Assembly: GCA_958402495.1 (NCBI GenBank)
Contig: CATXTS010000125.1
Location: 1-5,109, forward strand
Reading direction: 5' to 3'
Length of the DNA: 5,109 nucleotides
Source: an uncultured Clostridiaceae bacterium
GTDB taxonomy: Bacteria > Bacillota > Clostridia > TANB77 > CAG-508
The notes under the pieces are model-generated. The model was not told where the DNA came from and searched no databases. It saw only the letters and a program-made list of their open reading frames with translations. The position numbers and the translations under genes are program-made. Shown here piece after piece: positions 1 to 4,678 of the stretch. The number at the start of each line of letters is the position of its first letter. Within the stretch, counting starts at the first letter, position 1.

Positions 1-1
1 T

Positions 2-382
2 TATGAACATGTTATCGTGGGATGTACAATTGAAAATCAAAAGAATGCAGATAATAAATTGTCTATATTGAAAGAGTTGCCAATAAAACATAAATGTATT
101 ACAGCACAACCTTTATTAGAAGCTATCCATATAGAGCCATATTTAGAAGGGATAGAATTAGTTGTAGTTGGTGGTGAATCAGATTCTCAAGCAAGACCAT
201 TGCAGTATGATTGGGTATTAGCTATTAGAGAGCAATGTATTAAAAAAAGAGTGAATTTTGAATTTAGACAATGTGGGACCCATTTTATAAAAGATGGAAA
301 ACTATATACCATTGCTACAAAAGATTTATGTAGGCAGGCTAAGATAGCAAATATTAATTATTTTCATAAGGATAAGCAATAA
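2..382 (+). CDS. DUF5131 (phage Gp37/Gp68-like) family protein, C-terminal part
   Basis: The reading frame is open from the left edge, so the gene starts outside the window. The GTG at 17 is an internal valine in the family-typical stretch Glu-His-Val-Ile-Val-Gly-Cys-Thr-Ile-Glu-Asn-Gln, which rules it out as the start. Further family-like blocks follow: the strand ending Thr-Ala-Gln-Pro-Leu-Leu-Glu, the VVVGGESDSQARPL block, then DWVLAIREQC and a C-terminal FRQCGTHFIKDGKLY segment. These match the C-terminal half of DUF5131 proteins, known from phages as Gp37/Gp68. From family knowledge, full members are roughly 220-260 residues with an N-terminal cysteine cluster resembling radical-SAM proteins; that half is not visible here. 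Their biochemical role is not established. The gene converges on the leftward block and has no T-tailed terminator of its own. Family call is firm; function is open. Confidence 0.86.
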   Translation, partial: YEHVIVGCTIENQKNADNKLSILKELPIKHKCITAQPLLEAIHIEPYLEGIELVVVGGESDSQARPLQYDWVLAIREQCIKKRVNFEFRQCGTHFIKDGKLYTIATKDLCRQAKIANINYFHKDKQ

Positions 383-435
383 ATAAAAATGGTAATGGTA
401 CAGAAGAATAACCAAATTAAAAAGCATAAATGATT

Positions 436-470
436 AAAAAGAAAAAGGACCAGCTTTGTAAAGCTGGCCC
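436..470 (-). terminator. Rho-independent terminator of the leftward two-gene operon
   Basis: On the minus strand a 10-bp stem (447-456 with 461-470, including one G-U pair) closes a UACA loop. It is followed directly by TTTTTCTTTTT (446 down to 436). It lies 20 bases past the stop of the gene at 490-873. On the plus strand no T run follows the hairpin, so it serves the leftward transcript rather than the converging DUF5131 gene. Confidence 0.9.
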
Positions 471-489
471 TCATTCTGGTTTATACGCA

Positions 490-873
490 TTAGGCAAGTA
501 AGTATAAAACCAGACGAGTTTCCTTTTCATCTTGGCGCAATAAGCCAAAATAACAAGAACCTCCTGTACAAATAGGAGACATCCCATTATACCTAATTTG
601 ATGCTCTATATCTGTATTTTGCCATTTTTCTTTATAGGATACATAGTATTCTATAATGATAGGATTGGGCGGAAACTTTTTCAGTCTTCTTAAAATAGAG
701 GCCCCAAGCGGGTCACTAAAAAAGACATCATTAGGACTCTCAGAAGGTTTTTTTACATTGGAATAAGAGACAAGAGGCCCTATTTTTTTCCAAATGGGAA
801 TCAAATCTTCGTAAAGGCTTCCTTTAAGACTTTTTAATATGTCCTCATAAGGACGATAATAAACATCACTCAT
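490..873 (-). CDS. Uncharacterised small protein, orphan paralog A
   Basis: I do not recognise this 127-residue protein. It is clearly related to the two leftward genes beside it. Near the N-terminus it has Tyr-Arg-Pro-Tyr-Glu-Asp-Ile-Leu (residues 6-13), then Leu-Ile-Pro-Ile-Trp-Lys-Lys-Ile-Gly-Pro (24-33). Near the C-terminus it has Gly-Ser-Cys-Tyr-Phe-Gly-Leu-Leu (105-112) and a hydrophobic tail, LVLYLLA. There is no signal peptide and no convincing membrane segment, so it is probably cytoplasmic. The start ATG (873-871) overlaps the upstream gene's stop by 8 bases and has AAAGGAGA (882-889) about 9 bases upstream, inside the upstream gene, so translation is likely coupled. It is the last gene before the terminator at 436-470. 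The cysteine seen in the other two PYE motifs is arginine here. Being real is well supported; function is unknown. Confidence 0.8.
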   Translation of the reverse strand: MSDVYYRPYEDILKSLKGSLYEDLIPIWKKIGPLVSYSNVKKPSESPNDVFFSDPLGASILRRLKKFPPNPIIIEYYVSYKEKWQNTDIEHQIRYNGMSPICTGGSCYFGLLRQDEKETRLVLYLLA

Positions 874-1291
874 CGAAATTTTCTCCTTTGAAATAATCTA
901 CAATATAAACATAAGCATGTAGCGTATTACCAGCTGTATAACCAAAGGTTAGGTAGTGGCTATCGCTTTCAAAAAACAGCTTACATTTATGCTGTAGAAA
1001 AACTTGCTTAAATTTTTTAGCTAACTGTAAGTTAGAAGAAAAGATGACAGGGGTTAAAATTAAATGCCGAATGTACCCTTTTTCTAACTGTCTTAGTAAG
1101 ACTAATCCAATGGAATCTACACAAAATATCTCATTAACAAAATAAATACTTTCTTTTGAAGTATTGGCTGACAAGACTTGTTTTCCGTAGTTTTTCCAAA
1201 CAGGAAGTACCTTGGACTTTCTTTGTTGCATATGGTACAAGACCTCTTCATAAGGACAATAGTGCGGTGGTGGAGCCTTAGATTTTGACAT
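866..1291 (-). CDS. Uncharacterised small protein, orphan paralog B
   Basis: I do not recognise this 141-residue protein, the first gene of the two-gene leftward unit. It shares the family layout: Tyr-Cys-Pro-Tyr-Glu-Glu-Val-Leu (residues 11-18), Val-Leu-Pro-Val-Trp-Lys-Asn-Tyr-Gly (28-36), a middle segment with DSIGLVLLRQLEKG, and a C-terminal strand His-Tyr-Leu-Thr-Phe-Gly (112-117). The N-terminus has a short proline run (7-9). No signal peptide or membrane helix is seen. The ATG at 1291 is backed by AAAGGAGA at 1298-1305 with good spacing. A promoter candidate lies about 100 bases upstream, leaving a structured leader. The last 8 bases overlap paralog A. It is longer than A because of an acidic C-terminal tail (KGENFDE). 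Gene reality is well supported; the family and role are unknown. Confidence 0.8.
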   Translation of the reverse strand: MSKSKAPPPHYCPYEEVLYHMQQRKSKVLPVWKNYGKQVLSANTSKESIYFVNEIFCVDSIGLVLLRQLEKGYIRHLILTPVIFSSNLQLAKKFKQVFLQHKCKLFFESDSHYLTFGYTAGNTLHAYVYIVDYFKGENFDE

Positions 1292-1310
1292 AGGATGTCT
1301 CCTTTCGTTT

Positions 1311-1366
1311 TACTACTAATTAATAGTTACGAAGGTAGTACATAAACCAAAATACCAGTTTATGTA
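1311..1366 (-). promoter_or_regulatory. Inverted repeats in the leader of the paralog B-A operon
   Basis: Two inverted repeats fall in the 5' leader of the leftward transcript. One is perfect, with 9-base arms TACATAAAC (1339-1347) and GTTTATGTA (1358-1366) around a 10-base loop. The second pairs TACTAC (1311-1316) with GTAGTA (1335-1340), and its arm shares two bases with the first. They may be an operator or a pair of competing RNA hairpins. The structure is seen; a regulatory role is inferred. Confidence 0.4.
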
Positions 1367-1389
1367 AAAAACAAAAACTACCTATTTCT

Positions 1390-1420
1390 ATTATATATAC
1401 AAATTAACTGAAAGTGTAAA
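1390..1420 (-). promoter_or_regulatory. Candidate sigma-A-type promoter for the paralog B-A operon
   Basis: On the minus strand a -35-like TTTACA (1420-1415) is followed after 17 bases by TATATA (1397-1392). The overlapping TATAAT (1395-1390) would give a 19-base spacer. It lies just downstream of the terminator of the preceding gene and about 100 bases before the paralog B start, so an independent promoter is needed here. The exact start site cannot be fixed by eye. Confidence 0.55.
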
Positions 1421-1435
1421 AAATTACCAATTATT

Positions 1436-1486
1436 AAAAAGATAAAGCGTTATTATCCGTTTAATACAGAATAGTAACGCTTTTTT
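1436..1486. terminator. Bidirectional hairpin terminator after paralog C
   Basis: A long stem pairs 1444-1458 with 1469-1483 around a loop of about 10 bases, with AAGCGTTA/TAACGCTT at its base and one mismatch plus one G-U pair above. The plus strand is followed by TTTTTT (1481-1486). The minus strand is followed by ATC then TTTTT (1440-1436). It sits 12 bases past the stop of the leftward gene at 1498-1950, which it should terminate, separating that gene from the paralog B-A unit. Confidence 0.82.
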
Positions 1487-1497
1487 CCGACATGTGT

Positions 1498-1950
1498 TTA
1501 GAAGTTCTTATTTAAGAAAGTAAACAGATAAAGATGCAATATAGATGAGCTAAACGCCTTGTTATCCAGAGGGATAATACCAAAATAGATACTACCTTCA
1601 GGTATTAAAATAATAGGAGCTTTAGCAGGTAATACAATCTTATCTTCAAAGAATCTTCCTTGTTCTGCTAGAGAAAAGGAAAAACGAGAATGAAGAAGAA
1701 TATAGGAATATTCTATCTCCAATTCACAAAGTTTGTTTAAAAGATATTTCTCAAAAAGGTCTGTATAAATGGCATTCACCATTTCCTTTTCTACTAATGT
1801 ATCCCGGTCATAGAAAATCTTAGGTCCAACTAAATGCCATAAAGGCACTAAGTTTTTGAATTCTGCATTAGTATCCTTTTCAAGAAAAGGTAAGACATCT
1901 TCATAAGGACAATAAAGATTGAAAAATGCTGATACATCTTCTTTTAACAT
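1498..1950 (-). CDS. Uncharacterised small protein, orphan paralog C
   Basis: I do not recognise this 150-residue protein. It is the largest of the three leftward paralogs. It carries Tyr-Cys-Pro-Tyr-Glu-Asp-Val-Leu (residues 13-20), Leu-Val-Pro-Leu-Trp-His-Leu-Val-Gly-Pro (34-43) and Gly-Ser-Ile-Tyr-Phe-Gly-Ile-Ile (119-126), then a hydrophobic end. No signal peptide or clear membrane helix is visible. The frame stays open to an ATG at 1989, but that codon has no ribosome binding site and lies in a palindrome. The ATG at 1950 has AAAGGAGA (1955-1962) just upstream, and it places the PYE motif at a depth like that in the paralogs, so I chose it. The gene is a single transcription unit, with the terminator at 1436-1486 behind it and a divergent control region in front. 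Gene reality is well supported; function is unknown. Confidence 0.8.
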   Translation of the reverse strand: MLKEDVSAFFNLYCPYEDVLPFLEKDTNAEFKNLVPLWHLVGPKIFYDRDTLVEKEMVNAIYTDLFEKYLLNKLCELEIEYSYILLHSRFSFSLAEQGRFFEDKIVLPAKAPIILIPEGSIYFGIIPLDNKAFSSSILHLYLFTFLNKNF

Positions 1951-1987
1951 GTAATCTCCTTTCTTATATAATCTATAAAAAGGTGTC

Positions 1988-2008
1988 ATATTCTAAACAT
2001 TAGAATAT
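1988..2008. promoter_or_regulatory. Perfect 9+3+9 palindrome, candidate operator
   Basis: The arms ATATTCTAA (1988-1996) and TTAGAATAT (2000-2008) are exact reverse complements with a 3-base spacer. The palindrome covers the putative -10 and most of the spacer of the promoter of paralog C, where a dimeric repressor would act. I cannot assign it to a known regulator; it does not match the canonical PerR, Zur or CcpA sites well. Confidence 0.5.
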
Positions 2009-2019
2009 TTAAATAGCAA
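1990..2019 (-). promoter_or_regulatory. Candidate promoter of paralog C
   Basis: On the minus strand TTGCTA (2019-2014) and TAGAAT (1995-1990) are separated by 18 bases, giving a leader of roughly 33 bases that contains the AAAGGAGA site. The -35 is only a 4/6 match and other AT-rich hexamers are nearby, so the assignment rests mainly on position and on overlap with the palindrome at 1988-2008. Confidence 0.35.
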
Positions 2020-2100
2020 ATAACTATCTTTTAATAGTATATGTACAAGTTATTTCAAAAGAACTATGAGAAAAGAAAATATATAAAAACTGGAAATATA

Positions 2101-2129
2101 TTGCAAACATTTGTACCATATGCTATAAT
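2101..2129 (+). promoter_or_regulatory. Extended -10 promoter for the nucleosidase-phosphatase operon
   Basis: TTGCAA (2101-2106) is followed after exactly 17 bases by a perfect TATAAT (2124-2129), with the extended -10 bases TGC directly in front. The start site would be near 2136, leaving a leader of about 150 bases before the ATG at 2285. The promoter faces away from paralog C. Confidence 0.6.
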
Positions 2130-2159
2130 AAACTTCATAAAATATAATGTATTATTTAA

Positions 2160-2252
2160 GGACTATATAAGTATTATGAAAATTTATTGGATAAATATAA
2201 TAAAGATGATGATACAATTATTGTAATAAGCAATATATATCCATTAATATAG
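2160..2252 (+). pseudogene. Possible decayed coding fragment in the leader before the nucleosidase
   Basis: A 30-codon open stretch without a start codon has a protein-like composition (YYENLLDKYNKDDDTIIVIS) and ends at TAG 2250-2252. The same frame continues upstream with further protein-like codons, interrupted by TAA at 2145 and 2157 and by TGA at 2067. This could be the tail of a decayed gene or chance in AT-rich DNA. A short palindrome, TACAAT/ATTGTA (2213-2225), lies inside it. Confidence 0.2.
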
Positions 2253-2284
2253 GAACTATAAAAACGATTAAGGAGGTAGATAAG

Positions 2285-2938
2285 ATGATAGGAGTAGCTA
2301 TTGCAACTCAAGGAGAGTGGGATGCTGTATTAGAGATATTAAACATAGACAAAAATCAGTTGCAACCTTATCCATTTGGAAATTATATAAATATTAAAAT
2401 GAATAATAAAGATGTAATATTCTACCAAAGTGGTTATAGGAAAGTAAATAGTAGTGGTGCAGCGCAATATATGATAGATAAATTTAAGTTAAATAAAATA
2501 GCCGTAATAGGTACTTGTGCAGGAATTAACGAGAAATATAAGGTCTTAGATATCTTGATACCTACTATAGCGGTTCAATGTGATTGTACGGTAAAAGAAG
2601 TAGAACCACTAATTAAACAGAGGTTTATTGTAAAATTAAAAGGAGATTCTTTAGAAGAAATAAAGATAGGTACTTTAGATAAAGCAGTAGTTATGTGGAA
2701 AGATTTTAAAGAATTACAGGAGAATCATATTGATATTGCAGATTGTGAAAGTGCAGCAGTTGCTTATATATGCAAACTAAATCATGTAGAATGTTCTATC
2801 ATAAAGGGAATTTCTGACTTTCCAATATACCAAGAACAAGGAAAAGAAAATAAAACGCAGATAGCTATTTATGAGCAAAATACCCCCATTATTATGAAGA
2901 AAATTTTAGAGAACTATTTAATAAAAGAGATTTGTTAA
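2285..2938 (+). CDS. MTA/SAH-nucleosidase-like phosphorylase superfamily protein
   Basis: This 217-residue protein looks like the PNP/UDP phosphorylase superfamily, closest in layout to 5'-methylthioadenosine/S-adenosylhomocysteine nucleosidase (typically about 230 residues), which hydrolyses the N-glycosidic bond of adenosine thioethers. Visible family features are the opening strand with Glu11 (GVAIATQGEW), the SGYRKVNSSGAA block (49-60), the VIGTCAG turn (74-80), Asp-Cys-Glu-Ser-Ala-Ala-Val-Ala (153-160, Glu155) and Gly-Ile-Ser-Asp (175-178, Asp178). Glu11, Glu155 and Asp178 correspond to the three key acidic residues of the E. coli enzyme, so it is probably active. The substrate is uncertain: the sequence between residues 85 and 145 is divergent and the GTCAG turn is unusual. 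A near-perfect AAGGAGG (2270-2276) precedes the ATG by 8 bases. The histidine phosphatase follows after 27 bases. The superfamily is confident; housekeeping MTA/SAH recycling is only one option. Confidence 0.82.
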   Translation: MIGVAIATQGEWDAVLEILNIDKNQLQPYPFGNYINIKMNNKDVIFYQSGYRKVNSSGAAQYMIDKFKLNKIAVIGTCAGINEKYKVLDILIPTIAVQCDCTVKEVEPLIKQRFIVKLKGDSLEEIKIGTLDKAVVMWKDFKELQENHIDIADCESAAVAYICKLNHVECSIIKGISDFPIYQEQGKENKTQIAIYEQNTPIIMKKILENYLIKEIC

Positions 2939-2965
2939 AGATGTATTAAAAGAGGAGTAATTATA

Positions 2966-3493
2966 TTGAAATTATATGTAATAAGACATGGCCAAACAGA
3001 AAAAAATAGAAAGCAACTAATTGCAGATATTGAGGAAGATATCAATGAGAATGGTATTTTACAAGCAGTAAAAGCAGGAGAACAGTTAAGAAAATTAAAA
3101 ATAGATTTAATAGTGTGTTCACCAGCACTTAGAACAAGACATACTTTAAAATTGTTAAACATGGATTTGAAAATTCCCATTATTCTAGATGAAAGATTAA
3201 TAGAAAGAGATATGGGTATTTATGTAAATGAAAAATTTGAGAATTTAAATTGGAAAACATTTTGGAATTATTATGATAATGAGTATAAAAGTCTAGAATC
3301 TATGAAAAGTGTATATGCAAGGGTTTCTAATTTATTAAATGAATTAAAAGAAAAATATAAAGAAAAGAATATTTTATTAGTTACACATGGTGGTGTGGCT
3401 AGAGCTATTTACTGGTATGCCAAAGGAATACCAGCAGATGGAAATGTGCCAATAGAGATAAAGAATGGAAAAGTTATAGAATATGAAATATAA
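2966..3493 (+). CDS. Histidine phosphatase (phosphoglycerate mutase-like) family protein
   Basis: This 175-residue protein belongs to the histidine phosphatase superfamily, which removes phosphate from small molecules or proteins through a phosphohistidine. The catalytic Arg-His-Gly-Gln-Thr is at residues 7-11 (His8 nucleophile). Cys-Ser-Pro-Ala-Leu-Arg (51-56) supplies a phosphate-pocket arginine, Glu80 in LIERDMG fits the acid position, and Val-Thr-His-Gly-Gly (139-143, His141) is the second catalytic histidine. All core residues are present. It is shorter than the usual 190-220 residues, mainly at the C-terminus. The start is TTG at 2966, backed by AGAGGAG (2951-2957) with 8 bases between; translation from it gives the expected N-terminal strand MKLYVIRHG. 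It follows the nucleosidase closely and is surely co-transcribed with it, suggesting linked nucleotide-type substrates. It is not a glycolytic mutase by length. The substrate is unknown. Confidence 0.88.
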   Translation: MKLYVIRHGQTEKNRKQLIADIEEDINENGILQAVKAGEQLRKLKIDLIVCSPALRTRHTLKLLNMDLKIPIILDERLIERDMGIYVNEKFENLNWKTFWNYYDNEYKSLESMKSVYARVSNLLNELKEKYKEKNILLVTHGGVARAIYWYAKGIPADGNVPIEIKNGKVIEYEI

Positions 3494-3511
3494 TTAGAAA
3501 AAGAAGACTAG

Positions 3512-3604
3512 TATTGGCATCAGAAGACCGGAGCAGGAACAAAACAACATTATAAAAAGCCAATTATATTAAAAGATAAATATGCATTTGACAGGGGAAG
3601 GATA
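3512..3604 (+). pseudogene. Possible gene remnant between phosphatase and RhuM-Fic
   Basis: Thirty-one codons without a start read Tyr-Trp-His-Gln-Lys-Thr-Gly-Ala-Gly-Thr-Lys and continue through KKPIILKDKYAFDRGRI to TAG at 3605. The stretch is in the same frame as the phosphatase, separated from it by the stops at 3491 and 3509. The base composition (ACCGGAGCAGG) is visibly richer in GC than its neighbours. It looks like the tail of a lost gene. I do not recognise the family. Confidence 0.3.
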
Positions 3605-3618
3605 TAGTAAAATAGATA
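3588..3618 (+). promoter_or_regulatory. Weak candidate promoter upstream of RhuM-Fic
   Basis: A perfect TTGACA (3588-3593) lies 124 bases before the RhuM-Fic start, but the best downstream -10 (TAGATA, 3613-3618) has a 19-base spacer. No T-tailed terminator is visible between the phosphatase and RhuM-Fic, so read-through from the promoter at 2101 is also possible. The rest of the gap (3619-3700) holds nothing I can name. Confidence 0.25.
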
Positions 3619-3716
3619 ATTTCACATCAGGGACATTTCATATAGTCATTAATAAAATAAACCTTCTAAACTAAAGATAAAAATGAATAGATATAAAAAA
3701 ATAGAGGAGGAAGTTT

Positions 3717-4667
3717 ATGAATAATGAAAAAAATGAGATTATTATTTTTGAAAATCAAAGCATAAAGTTAGAAGTGAGCATGAAAGATGAAACAGTTTGG
3801 CTAACACAAAAACAAATGGCAGAACTGTTTGAGAAAGACAGAAAAACAATAACGAGACATATTCAGAATATTTATAGAGATAAAGAATTAGAAGAAAATG
3901 CAGTATGCTCATTTTTTGAGCATACTGCAGAAGATGGAAAAAAATATAATGTTCAATATTATAATTTAGATATGATTATTTCTGTAGGTTATAGAGTAAA
4001 TAGTAAAAGAGGTATAGCTTTTAGAAAATGGGCTACTAGTATATTAAAAGACTATATGCTAAAAGGTTATGCTATTAATCAAAAAAGATTAGAATATTTA
4101 GAGAAAACGATTAAACTAATAGATATAGCAAATCGTATTGATGAAAGATTAGAAAATAATGATGCCAAGGAAATCTTAAAAGTAATAGGAAACTATTCAA
4201 AAGCATTAGATTTATTAGACGATTATGATCATAGAACTTTAAAAAAAATTAAAGGAACTACAGATGAAAAAATCATTAATTATCAAGATTGTTTAAATAT
4301 TATTCACCAATTAAAATTCAACGAAAAGAGTGAAATATTTGGGGTAGAAAGAGATAGAGGATTAGAATCTATTATTAAAAATATATATCAAAGTTTTGGA
4401 GGACAAGATATTTATAAGAGCATTGAAGAAAAAGCATCTAACTTTTTGTATTTAATTGTAAAGAATCATGTTTTTATTGATGGTAATAAAAGGATTGCTG
4501 CTACGTTATTTATCTATTTCTTAAATTTTTATGGAATTTTATATAAAAATAATAAACAAACAATAGATAATAATACCTTAACAGCACTTACTTTATTAAT
4601 TGCAGAATCAAACCCAAAGGAAAAAGATATTATAATAGATTTAGTTATGAATTTTCTAAACGATTAG
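3717..4667 (+). CDS. RhuM-Fic/Doc fusion protein (virulence RhuM family with C-terminal Fic domain)
   Basis: The 316-residue protein joins two domains. Residues 1-120 match the RhuM family: VWLTQKQMAELFEKDRKTITRHI (27-49) resembles a helix-turn-helix, then HTAEDGKKYNVQYYNLDMIISVGYRVNSKRG (69-99) and FRKWATSILKDYMLKGYAIN (102-121) are the family hallmark. A coiled-coil-like linker (122-180) leads to a Fic/Doc domain with His251-Val-Phe-Ile-Asp-Gly-Asn-Lys-Arg259, fitting HxFx(D/E)GN(K/G)R. Fic proteins transfer AMP or other phosphate groups to target proteins; Doc, with a similar Asn-Lys-Arg ending, phosphorylates EF-Tu. The core residues are intact, so it may be active, but the usual second Arg after GNxR is absent. 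An AGGAGG (3705-3710) precedes the ATG by 6 bases. The next gene begins 11 bases after its stop. No small antitoxin gene is adjacent. A perfect 13-bp inverted repeat lies within the RhuM part. Family call is confident; target unknown. Confidence 0.9.
   Translation: MNNEKNEIIIFENQSIKLEVSMKDETVWLTQKQMAELFEKDRKTITRHIQNIYRDKELEENAVCSFFEHTAEDGKKYNVQYYNLDMIISVGYRVNSKRGIAFRKWATSILKDYMLKGYAINQKRLEYLEKTIKLIDIANRIDERLENNDAKEILKVIGNYSKALDLLDDYDHRTLKKIKGTTDEKIINYQDCLNIIHQLKFNEKSEIFGVERDRGLESIIKNIYQSFGGQDIYKSIEEKASNFLYLIVKNHVFIDGNKRIAATLFIYFLNFYGILYKNNKQTIDNNTLTALTLLIAESNPKEKDIIIDLVMNFLND
3899..3929. repeat. Perfect 13-bp inverted repeat inside the RhuM domain
   Basis: The arms TGCAGTATGCTCA (3899-3911) and TGAGCATACTGCA (3917-3929) are exact reverse complements around TTTTT. 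In frame they encode roughly Ala-Val-Cys-Ser-Phe-Phe-Glu-His-Thr-Ala, normal RhuM family sequence. There is no T run after it, so it is not a standard terminator. Confidence 0.9.
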
Positions 4668-4678
4668 GAGAGGAAAAT

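Noticed and set aside
17..382. A complete gene starting at GTG 17
   Set aside because: The frame is open to the window edge and the upstream residues Tyr-Glu-His-Val-Ile continue the DUF5131 family pattern; the GTG is an internal codon.
447..470. Terminator for the rightward DUF5131 gene
   Set aside because: On the plus strand the hairpin is followed by TCATTCTGG rather than a T run; the T tract exists only on the minus strand.
843..1914. CRISPR-like repeats
   Set aside because: The 16-base repeated block occurs only three times at irregular distances of several hundred bases and lies in coding sequence of paralogs.
2213..2225. Short palindrome TACAAT/ATTGTA as an operator
   Set aside because: Six-base AT-rich arms of this kind arise often by chance in this composition and it is well downstream of the promoter.
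2041..2226. A 61-codon rightward open frame starting at ATG 2041
   Set aside because: It has no ribosome binding site, overlaps the promoter at 2101-2129 and has the composition expected from AT-rich non-coding DNA. A tiny real peptide cannot be fully excluded.
2935..3180. An 81-codon leftward open frame
   Set aside because: It lies antisense to the well-supported histidine phosphatase and has no ribosome binding site or family signal.
3683..3724. A 13-codon upstream open frame overlapping the RhuM-Fic start
   Set aside because: It lacks its own ribosome binding site; its codons cover the Shine-Dalgarno of RhuM-Fic, so it is most likely chance.
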